A stretch of DNA of 64,000 bases from Bermanella sp040371755 (GTDB taxonomy: Bacteria > Pseudomonadota > Gammaproteobacteria > Pseudomonadales > Oceanobacteraceae), in contig NZ_BAABWE010000002.1 in the NCBI RefSeq assembly GCF_040371755.1, positions 376,812 to 440,811 on the forward strand, given 5' to 3'. A model generated the notes under the pieces. It did not search any database. It saw only the letters and a list, made by a program, of their open reading frames with translations, and was not told the DNA's origin. The position numbers and the translations under genes were made by a program. This document shows, piece by piece, positions 28,929 through 38,207 of this stretch (the first letter of the stretch is position 1; each line of letters begins with the position of its first letter).

Positions 28929-29145
28929 CACTCTACCTACTCCTAATCACAACCCGTCATATAAGACAGTGCAAGCTTATTATGCTTCGCAGCCTCTGCT
29001 TGCCCCAGTACATTTACATTTCTTTGTATTAACCCGTAAAACCACTCATCTAGTCAGTCTTTAATCTGACATAAAACTCATACATTTCTTTCATACTTGA
29101 AGATTAGGCTACCCAAGTTTCGCTCATAAAGATAATAGGAAACCC

Positions 29146-30729
29146 ATGAAACATACAAAAATCGCCCTCGCTATTATTGCATCAATTGGCCTAACTGCTT
29201 GCGGCAGTGATGGCAATATTGGTGCCCAAGGCAATGCTGGAGAACAAGGCAGCCGTGGTTTAAACAGTTTATTATCCCACGAAGCACTTGAATTAGGCAG
29301 CTCAGACTGCTTTTTTGGTGGACTAAAAGTTTCATCTGGCTTGGATACAAATTCAGACGGCGCTTTATCAGAATCAGAAATATCTGATATCACCTTTGAT
29401 TGTGATGCAAGCCCAGTTACAACTTCCGGTTCAACACTTCCTTATACCGTGATGCGCTCAGATATTGATAATGGTGCGCTACCTGGCAATCTAATGGAAG
29501 TACGTAATGGCGGCTTTGGCTCGGACATGGTGGCCCACCCTACCAACCCAAAACAATTTTATGCTCTAACCGACCGCGGCCCTAATGCCACCTTTACTGG
29601 AGACAAAGGTAAAGGGAAAAAATTCCCAAGCCCTGATTACACACCACGCATTGGTCTATTTGAATTACAACATAATGGCGATGTAAAAAAGATCAGCGAA
29701 ATACTGCTTAAACGCCCTGACGGCACCCTTATTACAGGTCTACCAAACACTGCTGCATTAGGCGGTACTGGTGAAACCCCTTACGACAAAGACGGTAATG
29801 TTATTGTAGAAAACATGGACCTGCCATTCGACGAAACCACTAACCCAATTAAACTTGATGATTACGGCTTAGATGGCGAAGGTCTTGTAGCACTTTCTGA
29901 TGGCACGTTTTGGATAAGCGATGAATACGGCCCACACATGGTTCACTTTGATGCTCAAGGAATTGAAATCGGTCGCATAAATGCATTCGCTGATGACACT
30001 CGTAACACCTTCACCTTACCGGCAGAATTTGCAAATCGACGTGCGAATAGAGGAATGGAAGGACTGGCCATCACCCCTGACGAAAACACCCTAGTGGGCA
30101 TCATGCAATCAACCATGTACAACCCAAGTAGTGCGGTTAAAGTGAATGACATTGTCCGCATTGTGACGGTAAACCTAACAAACGGCGATGTCAGCCAATA
30201 CTTATACAAGCAAGAAAAAACTCAAAACTCACAATCAGGAATCGTAGCATTAAGTAATACTGAATTTGTTGTCATTGAACGTGATGGCAAATTTTACAGC
30301 CAAGATACTACCGCCATGAAGCACCTGTACAAAATTGACATCACCAATGCCACCGATTTAGAAACCATAAGCGCATCTGGCAGCGTAACTCAGAATGAAA
30401 ATCTAGGGCTATTAATTGATGGCAAGACACTTGAAGAAGTCGCCATAGAAGAAAATGGTTGGGCGACTATTGCAAATGCAGGCATCGCAACGATCAACAA
30501 AACATTGCTATCCGATTTAATCGCTGAAGTCAGTTACCCCCACGATAAACTCGAAGGCATGTGGTTAATTAATGACAGTACTATTGGCGTACTAAACGAT
30601 GATGACTTTGCTACATGGGCCACTGCTGGGGTACTTGAGCAAAAATATCTAGATGCTGGTAAAACTGACATTGATAGCAACCGCCTTTATATCATTGAAG
30701 GTTTAGATCTTTCCGCTCAAGCTCAATAA
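29146..30729 (+). CDS. lipoprotein with esterase-like phytase domain
   Basis: A 527-residue lipoprotein with lipobox LTAC (Cys about residue 19). Next comes a short collagen-like Gly-x-x stretch (GNIGAQGNAGEQGSRG), then a DUF7151-like cysteine module (GLNSLLSHEALELGSSDCFFGGLKVSSGLDTNSDGALSESEI, Cys 59 and Cys 85 approximately). Residues from about 100 onward match the esterase-like phytase family (PF13449-type): NGGFGSDMVAHPTNPKQFYALTDRGPN, DDYGLDGEGLVALSDGTFWISDEYGPH, and NRGMEGLAITPDENTLVGIMQS. The family is presumed to hydrolyse phosphoesters outside the cell, which is not proven here. AGGAAA precedes the start and a strong terminator follows. Confidence 0.85.
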   Translation: MKHTKIALAIIASIGLTACGSDGNIGAQGNAGEQGSRGLNSLLSHEALELGSSDCFFGGLKVSSGLDTNSDGALSESEISDITFDCDASPVTTSGSTLPYTVMRSDIDNGALPGNLMEVRNGGFGSDMVAHPTNPKQFYALTDRGPNATFTGDKGKGKKFPSPDYTPRIGLFELQHNGDVKKISEILLKRPDGTLITGLPNTAALGGTGETPYDKDGNVIVENMDLPFDETTNPIKLDDYGLDGEGLVALSDGTFWISDEYGPHMVHFDAQGIEIGRINAFADDTRNTFTLPAEFANRRANRGMEGLAITPDENTLVGIMQSTMYNPSSAVKVNDIVRIVTVNLTNGDVSQYLYKQEKTQNSQSGIVALSNTEFVVIERDGKFYSQDTTAMKHLYKIDITNATDLETISASGSVTQNENLGLLIDGKTLEEVAIEENGWATIANAGIATINKTLLSDLIAEVSYPHDKLEGMWLINDSTIGVLNDDDFATWATAGVLEQKYLDAGKTDIDSNRLYIIEGLDLSAQAQ

Positions 30730-30740
30730 TGCTTAACAAC

Positions 30741-30775
30741 AAAGCGGGCGTATTCGTAACGCCCGCTTTTTTTGC
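30741..30775 (+). terminator. factor-independent terminator
   Basis: Strong stem AAGCGGGCG (30742-30750) with CGCCCGCTT (30760-30768) followed by TTTTTTT, 12 bases after the phytase-like gene. Confidence 0.9.
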
Positions 30776-30871
30776 TTCTTCACCCTTTTAATCCGTCATA
30801 ACCTCACGAAGTACCTAATGTAAATCACCAGCTCTCGTTGTTAAATTAGTTTCACTTAAAGGAACATAAAC

Positions 30872-31759
30872 ATGAATGGCACAACACTAAAACAACTAAT
30901 CATCAGCACCGCCCTTTGTATCGCTCACCCATTATGGGCAGCCGATGTAGATGTTGGCTCACGTGAATATAAAATTCTACTTGACCCCAGTGCATTTACT
31001 GGTAACGCAACAACAAGGGCAACTAAGGTAAATGATTATTGGAATGACTTAAAAAATGTGATTGAAAACGACTCCATCGAACGAAATACATCCGGCAACT
31101 TAAGTTTAGAGAAAACACGAACCGTCGCCTTTTTCGATGTGCAAGGTAGTTGTGATCTTTATAATAACAATTACACATTTCGTGAACGCGTGGAAAACAC
31201 AGACCGCGAAGTAACACTTAAATTTCGCTCTGCTGATCGATTCATTGCTAGCAAAAAAGATATGGACGGAACAGAATCCGGCTGGGAAAGTAAATTTGAA
31301 GAAGACTTAGCCACACCATTTGTTAGTAAATATTCTTACTCAACAAAACAAGAAATTGGAAGCAGTAAAAATCTAAATAAATTAGATGACCCAATTGGGC
31401 TATACCTCGGTCTAGAAGATGAAAATTTAGATGACACTTTAGATATTGAAAAAGTAAGCGGCCTGACAGTTAACGAATATGTTTATAGAAATGCCAGTGT
31501 GGATTTAGGCGCGCTTGATGCAGAATTTTCGCTCACCCTTTGGTACAACGAAACGGTTACGACAACACTCCCCATCGTGGCTGAAATCTCATATAAATAT
31601 GAAGATACCAATGAAGGCTTTAGCAATAATGTAGTAACCCGTGCCAAAGAACTCTTTACTGCGATGCAAACACACTCATCATTTAATAACTGGAATGCTC
31701 AAAACTCCCTAACCAAAACAGCCACAATATATCAGTACAACAGTAACTTTTGTAATTAA
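30872..31759 (+). CDS. secreted protein of unknown function, possibly CYTH-like
   Basis: A 295-residue protein with a clear signal peptide ending at LWAADVD. I do not recognise the family with confidence. One segment (residues about 85-130) has the flavour of the CYTH/triphosphate-tunnel fold: KTRTVAFFDVQGSCDLYNNN, then YTFRERVENTDREVTLKFR, matching the usual pattern of Phe/Tyr-x-Asp-Thr, Leu, Arg-x-Arg and Leu-Lys-x-Arg. Two cysteines (the one in GSCDLY and the penultimate residue) could form a disulphide. AAAGGAA precedes the ATG, and a strong terminator follows, so it is monocistronic. Confidence 0.7.
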   Translation: MNGTTLKQLIISTALCIAHPLWAADVDVGSREYKILLDPSAFTGNATTRATKVNDYWNDLKNVIENDSIERNTSGNLSLEKTRTVAFFDVQGSCDLYNNNYTFRERVENTDREVTLKFRSADRFIASKKDMDGTESGWESKFEEDLATPFVSKYSYSTKQEIGSSKNLNKLDDPIGLYLGLEDENLDDTLDIEKVSGLTVNEYVYRNASVDLGALDAEFSLTLWYNETVTTTLPIVAEISYKYEDTNEGFSNNVVTRAKELFTAMQTHSSFNNWNAQNSLTKTATIYQYNSNFCN

Positions 31760-31771
31760 CCCTAAAACGCA

Positions 31772-31802
31772 AAAAGCCCCGCAGTTCATACGGGGCTTTT
31801 TT
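31772..31802. terminator. bidirectional terminator between the secreted-protein gene and ssb
   Basis: AAAAGCCCCG and CGGGGCTTTT form a ten-base stem with a nine-base loop, with T runs on both strands. It can end transcription of both convergent units. Confidence 0.9.
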
Positions 31803-31827
31803 GTGCTTACTTAAACTTAATGCTCAA

Positions 31828-32466
31828 TTAAAACGGAATATCGTCATCAAAGTCATCAAACGCATTGCTCGGTTGAGCTTGAGGTGTCTGTTGCTGTGGC
31901 GCTTGCTGCGGGCGCTGTTGAGGCTGACCATATGGCGCAGCGGGTGCTTGCTGCGGCGCCTGCTGACGAGGTGCTTGCTGTGGCGCTTGTTGTGGCGCTT
32001 GACCATAAGCAGGAGCATGTTGTGGTTGAGCATATTGAGGCTGAGCTTGTGGTGCAGCCTGCTGAGGCTGAGGCGCGGCCATCGCTGGATTTTGTCCGTA
32101 GCCACCACCCATGCTGTCGCCACCGCCGTTACGGCTGTCTAGCATGGTCATTTCATTAGCAATGATTTTGGTCGAATAACGTTTAATGCCGTCTTTTTCG
32201 TACTCATCTGTGCGAAGTTTGCCTTCAACATAGATTTTAGAGCCTTTTTTCAGGTATTCGCCCATTACTTCCGCCAAGCGGCCAAACGCTTCAACACGGT
32301 GCCATTCGGTTTTATCAACCTGCTGGCCTGTGTTACGGTCTTTGTAGCCTTCATCTGTCGCCAGACTCGCAGTGCACACGGCGTTACCATTTGGCAAATA
32401 ACGCATCTCAGGGTCACGCCCCAATGTGCCAATTAAAATAACTTTATTAATACTGCCACGTGCCAT
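31828..32466 (-). CDS. ssb: single-stranded DNA-binding protein
   Basis: Essential replication and repair protein binding single-stranded DNA as a tetramer. The OB fold covers residues 1 to about 110 (VILIGTLGRDPEMRYLPNG, WHRVEAFGRLAEV, GSKIYVEGKLRTDEY). A long linker follows, rich in Gln, Ala and Pro with repeated APQQAP-like units, and the acidic protein-interaction tail DDFDDDIPF is intact. The 212-residue length is at the long side because of the linker. It lies 27 bases downstream of the YajR-like transporter gene; uvrA is close, as often in gammaproteobacteria. Confidence 0.97.
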   Translation of the reverse strand: MARGSINKVILIGTLGRDPEMRYLPNGNAVCTASLATDEGYKDRNTGQQVDKTEWHRVEAFGRLAEVMGEYLKKGSKIYVEGKLRTDEYEKDGIKRYSTKIIANEMTMLDSRNGGGDSMGGGYGQNPAMAAPQPQQAAPQAQPQYAQPQHAPAYGQAPQQAPQQAPRQQAPQQAPAAPYGQPQQRPQQAPQQQTPQAQPSNAFDDFDDDIPF

Positions 32467-32493
32467 AACACAATTCCTCGCCCTTAGGCTGTC

Positions 32494-33837
32494 TTAAATA
32501 TTGATTTGCTTTAATGATGTTGGATTAAAGGTGGTGTTGTCTACCTTCAAATACGCCGCTTGGTCTTTCAACATGATAACCACCTCATGTACACCAGATA
32601 TGGCTAGTAAATCCTGCTCTAATTGCTCATTAGCACAGGCTTGTGTCGTCAATGCAACACGATAACTGCTTAAATGGCGAGGCTTGGCCATTGTCATTAC
32701 CAATACCACCCAAATGAGCAATAACGGTAATGTCCCGATGAAAACACCAACTAAACCAAAATACTCACTTAAATATCCTCCCAGCATACCACCAGCAAAG
32801 GCCCCAAGGAATTGGCAAGTACTATAAACCCCCATAGCGCTGCCTTTAAAACCCGCAGGTGCGAATTTGCTAACCAATGACGGCAGACTTGCCTCTAAGA
32901 TATTAAATGCCACAAAGAAGACCCAAAGCGCAAAACTGATCCCTGCAATGGAATTCAGCTCTAAGGTGAGTAGCATTAAGCTTACGATCAATAAAAGTAC
33001 TGCAATCAACAGCACTTGCTTCATTTTCTGCCTTTTCTCACCAATGATGATGAATGGCACCATGAATACAAACGACACCAGCATCACCGGTAAATACACT
33101 TGCCAATGGGCATTTTGAACTAAACCCGCTTTTACTAAGGCCACTGGTACTGCTACAAAACACGCCACCAACACCGCATGCAAAGCAAAGATGCCATAAC
33201 TTAAACGCAGTATTTGTTTGTCTTTAAACACATCCCCTAGCTGGTTTACAAAAGCACGAGCATCACGAGAGCGAATTTGCTGTTTAGGTGTAGGTACTGC
33301 CGCTACCAATAAAAACATGGCTAAAATGGCTAAAATGGCGGTTAACATAAATAAACCGGACAAACCTAGCCATGTAGCTAAGATAGGCCCAATGACCATT
33401 GCTAAGGTGAACGAAAGGCCAATACTGGCTCCTATGCTGGCCATGGCTTTGGTGCGGTTTTCTTCACGGGTTAAATCCGTCATTAGCGCCATTAGGGTAC
33501 TGGCTACCGCCCCCGCCCCCTGTAGGGCACGGCCCAAGACCAACATCCAAATATCATCAGCCATAGCGCACATGGCACTGCCTGCGCTAAATAGTGCTAA
33601 ACCTATTAAAATAACCGGTTTACGACCAATACGATCAGACCAAACCCCAAACGGTAATTGCAGGCAGGCTTGAGTCAATCCATATGCACCAATTGCGACA
33701 CCAACTAAGGTAGCGCTGGCGCCTTCATAGTCAGAGGCATATAATGCCAAAACTGGCAGCACCATAAATAAGCCAAACATGCGTAAAGCATATATAAGTG
33801 CTAGCGTTGAAATTGTTCGTGTTTCTATAGGAGACAT
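32494..33837 (-). CDS. MFS transporter, YajR-like, with C-terminal HMA-like domain
   Basis: A 447-residue inner-membrane major-facilitator transporter with twelve helices. The MFS signature after helix 2 is GVWSDRIGRKPVILIG, and helix 5 has the GPILATWLG antiporter-type motif. After the last helix, the terminal 65 residues (SSYRVALTTQ to the end) read as a small ferredoxin-like domain (LEQDLLAISGVHEVVIMLKDQAAYLKVD), as in YajR of E. coli. The substrate is unknown. It is placed between ssb and uvrA, a location common for this transporter in relatives. Confidence 0.9.
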   Translation of the reverse strand: MSPIETRTISTLALIYALRMFGLFMVLPVLALYASDYEGASATLVGVAIGAYGLTQACLQLPFGVWSDRIGRKPVILIGLALFSAGSAMCAMADDIWMLVLGRALQGAGAVASTLMALMTDLTREENRTKAMASIGASIGLSFTLAMVIGPILATWLGLSGLFMLTAILAILAMFLLVAAVPTPKQQIRSRDARAFVNQLGDVFKDKQILRLSYGIFALHAVLVACFVAVPVALVKAGLVQNAHWQVYLPVMLVSFVFMVPFIIIGEKRQKMKQVLLIAVLLLIVSLMLLTLELNSIAGISFALWVFFVAFNILEASLPSLVSKFAPAGFKGSAMGVYSTCQFLGAFAGGMLGGYLSEYFGLVGVFIGTLPLLLIWVVLVMTMAKPRHLSSYRVALTTQACANEQLEQDLLAISGVHEVVIMLKDQAAYLKVDNTTFNPTSLKQINI

Positions 33838-34030
33838 GAATTATTACAATAATAAAAAAGAGCGGCATTCTAGCAATCAAGAGCCAAACTGAGTAGTCCT
33901 AATACAAGGGTGTGATTCATTTCTCAGTTTGTCCAAGTTAATTCATACTTAAGGCTTGAGAAAGTGTCATTTTGCACATTTTTTTATTAGAATTGAGCCT
34001 TCCTGTTAACATCAGCAAGGAGTGCTAGAT

Positions 34031-34681
34031 ATGACTGATATTATGACACAACGTCTTTGGCTTATTGGCCCTAAAAACATTCAAAACTCCCTCTTGTTAG
34101 GGTATTTGCAGCAGAACATTAACTATGCCTGTGCAATTATTGACCCATACACACAGCAAGATAATCAACGCATTGACGCTCAACACCTCATTTGCATTGA
34201 CGCCTCTGGCATGAAGTACGAGCGCTACCAGCAAATACTAGAGTGGCTACCTTCGGAAAATAAAGTATTCTTTATTAACCTAGAGGGCGACAAAGAGCAT
34301 GAGCGACTACTACAATGGCCTAACGTGTGCGGCTTTTTCTATAAAGGTTCTAGCCATAATCACATTAGCCATGGCCTATCCTCTATTTTGGAAGGGGAGT
34401 TGTGGTTTAGCCGTCGCTTAATGAGCCGCTTTGTGGCCACTAATCGCAAAAGCCCAAGCAAGATTCCAGATAGCATTTACGCACTAACCAAGCGTGAAAA
34501 ACAAATTCTGAATCTAAGCGCCAGCGGTGCTAAAAACGCAGAAATTGCCGAAACACTCAACGTAAGCACACACACTGTCAAAACTCATATGTACAATCTG
34601 TTTAAAAAGATTGATGTAAGCAACCGTATTCAAGCTATCAACTGGGCAAAAGAGCACCTACCGTCTCAAGACGTCGCTTAA
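34031..34681 (+). CDS. LuxR-family transcriptional regulator (CsgD-like)
   Basis: A 216-residue DNA-binding regulator. The C-terminal HTH is complete: LTKREKQILNLSASGAKNAEIAETLNVSTHTVKTHMYNLFKKI, with the usual Glu-Ile-Leu, Asn-x-Glu-Ala-like and Thr-Val-Lys-x-His motifs. The N-terminal 140 residues do not carry the conserved Asp-Asp...Lys phosphorylation pocket in order, and resemble the degenerate receiver of CsgD rather than a true response regulator or an acyl-homoserine-lactone domain. AAGGAG 8 bases upstream supports the ATG at 34031 over a GTG nine bases earlier. Targets are unknown; biofilm or matrix control is a family-based guess. Confidence 0.85.
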   Translation: MTDIMTQRLWLIGPKNIQNSLLLGYLQQNINYACAIIDPYTQQDNQRIDAQHLICIDASGMKYERYQQILEWLPSENKVFFINLEGDKEHERLLQWPNVCGFFYKGSSHNHISHGLSSILEGELWFSRRLMSRFVATNRKSPSKIPDSIYALTKREKQILNLSASGAKNAEIAETLNVSTHTVKTHMYNLFKKIDVSNRIQAINWAKEHLPSQDVA

Positions 34682-34689
34682 TCTTTGCT

Positions 34690-34714
34690 GGCATTGAGTG
34701 TTTCACTCAATGCC
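34690..34714 (+). terminator. perfect hairpin after the LuxR-type gene
   Basis: GGCATTGAGTG and CACTCAATGCC form a perfect 11-base stem with a TTT loop, 8 bases after the stop codon. No T tract follows, so it may be a weak terminator, an mRNA-stabilising hairpin or an operator upstream of uvrA. Confidence 0.5.
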
Positions 34715-34794
34715 AATATCTCCCCTCTTCTACTAAAGCCAATGCCCAATGAAACAGGTACAATACTCGTTTTTATGGTTGGCAGTTCTCGATT

Positions 34795-37617
34795 ATGGAT
34801 ACCATTTTGGTACGTGGGGCGCGCACCCACAATCTTAAAAATATCGACTTAGACATTCCACGAGACAAACTAGTGGTCATTACTGGGCTTTCCGGCTCAG
34901 GAAAATCGTCACTGGCGTTTGACACCTTGTATGCAGAAGGCCAACGCCGTTATGTAGAAAGCCTTTCTACTTATGCCCGACAATTTTTATCCATGATGGA
35001 AAAACCCGATGTAGACCACATTGAAGGTTTAAGCCCCGCCATTTCCATCGAGCAAAAATCAACCAGCCACAACCCACGCTCCACCGTGGGCACCGTCACC
35101 GAAATATACGATTACCTGCGTTTATTATTTGCCCGCGCCGGAGAACCGCGCTGCCCAGATCACGGCGAAGTACTCGACGCACAAACCGTCAGCCAAATGG
35201 TAGACCAAATCACCGCCTTAAAAGAAGGCACCAAGCTAATGATTCTGGCCCCCATGATCAACGAGCGCAAAGGTGAACACTTACATCTATTTGAACAACT
35301 ACGCAGCCAAGGGTTTGTACGCGCACGTGTAGACGGCATTGTGGTCGATTTAGATGACGTTCCTGAACTAGACAAAAATAAAAAACACACCATAGAAGTG
35401 GTTGTTGACCGTATTAAAGTCCGTGATGGATTAGAGCAACGCCTAGCTGAATCTTTAGAAACCGCTCTGGGTTTAACCGGTGGTAATGCCAAAGCCTGCA
35501 GCATGGATGATGACTCAATAGAAATTCTATTTTCTTCTCAGTTTGCCTGCCCTGTGTGTGGCTACAGCATCACCGACCTTGAACCGCGTATGTTTTCTTT
35601 CAACAACCCTGCTGGGGCTTGTGGTACCTGTGACGGTTTAGGGGTAGACCAATACTTCGACCCAGACAAAATCATTGTGGATGAAACCCTCACCCTTGGG
35701 GAAGGGGCCATTCGTGGCTGGGACCGACGCACCATTTATTATTTCCAAATGCTACAAAGCGTTGCTAAGCATTATGGTTTTGACATGGACACTCCATTCA
35801 AAAAACTGAAAAAGAAATTCCGCGAAGCCGTGCTTTATGGCACGGGGGAAGACGAAGTAGAATTCCACTACGTGAACAGCCGTGGCGATACCGTCATTAA
35901 AGAACACACATTTGAAGGTGTGTTGCCTAACTTGCAGCGCCGCTATCACGAAACCGACAGTGCCATGGTGCGTGAAGATTTATCTAAACTGCTATCGGTT
36001 CAACCCTGCCCTACCTGTAGCGGTAGTCGTTTGAATCAAGCATCCCGTAATGTCTTTGTTGATGATTATAATATCGCTAACATTACCGCCATGCCCATTG
36101 GCCCAGCCTTAAAATATTTTAAGGCTTTAAAACTTGCAGGCCGAAAAGGCGAAATAGCCAAAAAAATTCAAAAAGAAATCCAAGACCGCCTACAATTTTT
36201 AGTTAACGTGGGCTTAGATTACTTATCGTTAGAACGCAGCGCCGATACCTTGTCTGGCGGTGAAGCTCAACGTATTCGTTTAGCCAGCCAAATTGGCGCA
36301 GGCCTTGTAGGGGTTATGTACATATTAGATGAGCCCTCTATTGGTTTGCACCAACGGGACAACGACCGTTTATTAAAAACACTGGTGCACCTGCGTGACC
36401 TTGGTAACACCGTCATCGTGGTAGAACACGATGAAGACGCCATCAAAGCCGCCGATTTCATTGTGGATATTGGCCCCGGTGCCGGTGTTCACGGTGGTGA
36501 AGTCATCTTTGCTGGTTTGCCAAAAAACATAGGTAAATGTAAAGAATCCATCACAGGGCAATACATCACTGGCACCCGCAAAATCCAAGTACCGGAAAAA
36601 CGCATACCCATTGATGAAAGCAAACAACTTATTTTATCTGGCGCATCCGGCAATAACCTTAATGACACCACATTAAAAATTCCGGTTGGTTTATTCACCT
36701 GCGTCACCGGTGTATCCGGCAGTGGTAAATCCACACTGATTAATCAAACCCTTTACCCATTAGCCGCCACCGCATTAAACAATGCCAGCACATTAAAAGC
36801 AGCGCCGTATAAAAACATGGAAGGCATGGACCACTTTGATAAATGCGTCGACATAGACCAAAGCCCAATCGGCCGCACACCAAGGTCAAACCCTGCTACC
36901 TATACCGGCATATTCACAGCCGTGCGAGACTTATTTGCCGGCACTGAAGAATCTCGTGCCCGTGGTTATAAAGCTGGCCGCTTTAGCTTTAACGTCAAAG
37001 GTGGGCGCTGCGAAGCTTGCCAAGGCGACGGGGTAATAAAAGTAGAAATGCACTTCTTAGCCGATGTGTACGTGCCCTGTGACATATGCCAAGGCAAACG
37101 CTATAACCGCGAAACCTTAGACATCCGTTACAAAAGCAAAAACATACACGAAGTATTAGACATGACAGTGGAAGAAGGACTGGAATTTTTCGATGCCATC
37201 CCCGCACTAAAACGTAAACTTCAAACCCTAATGGACGTAGGTCTTACCTATGTACGCTTAGGGCAAAACGCCACCACCCTTTCGGGCGGTGAAGCACAAC
37301 GGGTAAAACTAGCAAAAGAATTAAGCAAACGGGACACAGGGCAAACTCTTTATATATTGGATGAACCTACCACTGGCTTGCACTTCCACGACATCCAACA
37401 ACTGCTTGATGTACTACATCGCCTGCGTGACCACGGCAACACTGTCGTCGTTATCGAACACAACTTGGACGTTATCAAAACCGCAGACTGGATCATCGAC
37501 CTTGGCCCAGAAGGGGGCTCCGGCGGCGGAAAAATCATTGCAGAAGGCACACCGGAAGACGTAGCAAAAGTGAAGGGCTCTCATACCGCCACGTTCTTGA
37601 AGCCCATGTTGAAATAA
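34795..37617 (+). CDS. uvrA: excinuclease ABC subunit A
   Basis: DNA-damage recognition ATPase of nucleotide excision repair. It has 940 residues with two ABC modules: Walker A boxes in TGLSGSGKSSLAFDT near residue 30 and TGVSGSGKSTL near 640, two signature motifs (TLSGGEAQRIRLA, TLSGGEAQRVKLAKEL), and zinc modules with CPVCGYSI...CGTCDGLG and CEACQGDG...CDICQGKR. The ATG at 34795 gives the family-typical MDTILVRGARTHNLKNI. I saw no CTG-N10-CAG LexA box upstream. A heptamer repeat begins 3 bases after its stop codon. Confidence 0.98.
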   Translation: MDTILVRGARTHNLKNIDLDIPRDKLVVITGLSGSGKSSLAFDTLYAEGQRRYVESLSTYARQFLSMMEKPDVDHIEGLSPAISIEQKSTSHNPRSTVGTVTEIYDYLRLLFARAGEPRCPDHGEVLDAQTVSQMVDQITALKEGTKLMILAPMINERKGEHLHLFEQLRSQGFVRARVDGIVVDLDDVPELDKNKKHTIEVVVDRIKVRDGLEQRLAESLETALGLTGGNAKACSMDDDSIEILFSSQFACPVCGYSITDLEPRMFSFNNPAGACGTCDGLGVDQYFDPDKIIVDETLTLGEGAIRGWDRRTIYYFQMLQSVAKHYGFDMDTPFKKLKKKFREAVLYGTGEDEVEFHYVNSRGDTVIKEHTFEGVLPNLQRRYHETDSAMVREDLSKLLSVQPCPTCSGSRLNQASRNVFVDDYNIANITAMPIGPALKYFKALKLAGRKGEIAKKIQKEIQDRLQFLVNVGLDYLSLERSADTLSGGEAQRIRLASQIGAGLVGVMYILDEPSIGLHQRDNDRLLKTLVHLRDLGNTVIVVEHDEDAIKAADFIVDIGPGAGVHGGEVIFAGLPKNIGKCKESITGQYITGTRKIQVPEKRIPIDESKQLILSGASGNNLNDTTLKIPVGLFTCVTGVSGSGKSTLINQTLYPLAATALNNASTLKAAPYKNMEGMDHFDKCVDIDQSPIGRTPRSNPATYTGIFTAVRDLFAGTEESRARGYKAGRFSFNVKGGRCEACQGDGVIKVEMHFLADVYVPCDICQGKRYNRETLDIRYKSKNIHEVLDMTVEEGLEFFDAIPALKRKLQTLMDVGLTYVRLGQNATTLSGGEAQRVKLAKELSKRDTGQTLYILDEPTTGLHFHDIQQLLDVLHRLRDHGNTVVVIEHNLDVIKTADWIIDLGPEGGSGGGKIIAEGTPEDVAKVKGSHTATFLKPMLK

Positions 37618-37620
37618 CGC

Positions 37621-37669
37621 GGGAGACGGGAGACGGGAGACGGGAGACGGGAGACGGGAGACGGGAGAC
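37621..37669 (+). repeat. heptamer tandem repeat GGGAGAC x7
   Basis: Seven perfect copies of GGGAGAC run head to tail, starting three bases after the uvrA stop codon. The same word recurs in degenerate form near 38213 (ACGGGAGATG) and 38239 (ACGGGAGATGAGAGACGC). Confidence 0.95.
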
Positions 37670-37747
37670 GCAGCTAAAGTTTTCGCCGCATTTATGTCAA
37701 ATAAAAAATGTCTTTCGTAATTCCCAACGCAATGCATATTTTGAAAC

Positions 37748-37791
37748 GTAGGATGGGTTAGATTGAGCAAAGCGATATCGTAACCCATCAA
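37748..37791. repeat. REP-like inverted repeat, second copy
   Basis: GTAGGATGGGTTA and TAACCCATCAA frame a 20-base centre. The arms are the same as in the element at 17842, while the centre differs. It lies in the non-coding stretch between uvrA and the DUF3144 gene. Confidence 0.8.
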
Positions 37792-37901
37792 ATAACACTA
37801 GATGTTAAGAAACAAAATCATTAATAGACCATTTTTCAAAAACAGCCGGAGCAAACCTGCTTCAAGCGCCATGCTTCCGGCTTCACATTAACGGTAAAAA
37901 C

Positions 37902-38207
37902 ATGACAGATCAAAGCAAAGAAAAAACCGCCCAACAAATGGACAAAGACTTTTTCAAACGCACCGACGCGTTTATTAAAGTGGCCAACGAATTAACTCAA
38001 GAACACGAAGTAGGCAAAGTCAGCGCCAGCATGCTATACGCCGCCGCACGCTTCAACGCCTTCATCGTCGCCTCTTCTGCAAAAGACAAAGCCGAAGCCG
38101 ACCGCAACAAAGTGGAAGCCATCGAATACTTCACCAACCAATATCGCAACATGTTAATGGCGAACATGGATGATTATATTGAAAAGTATGATGATTATTT
38201 GAAGTAG
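37902..38207 (+). CDS. DUF3144-family protein
   Basis: A 101-residue, highly helical, charged protein with no signal peptide. The layout (FFKRTDAFIKVANEL, VSASMLYAAARFNAFIVAS, then a tail ending DDYIEKYDDYLK) agrees with the DUF3144 family, which is widespread in marine gammaproteobacteria and of unknown function. It is probably cytoplasmic. It is flanked on both sides by small repeats. Confidence 0.85.
   Translation: MTDQSKEKTAQQMDKDFFKRTDAFIKVANELTQEHEVGKVSASMLYAAARFNAFIVASSAKDKAEADRNKVEAIEYFTNQYRNMLMANMDDYIEKYDDYLK

Noticed and set aside
31801..32159. Reading frames opposite the ssb linker
   Set aside because: These come from the repetitive Gln/Ala/Pro codons of the ssb linker read on the other strand; composition is low-complexity and no start site is convincing.
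34681..34794. LexA (SOS) box before uvrA
   Set aside because: I looked for CTG-N10-CAG in the gap before uvrA, and in 33838-34030 before the MFS-ssb unit; no acceptable match was seen.
37621..37669. CRISPR array
   Set aside because: The repeat unit is only seven bases, with no spacers and no cas genes.
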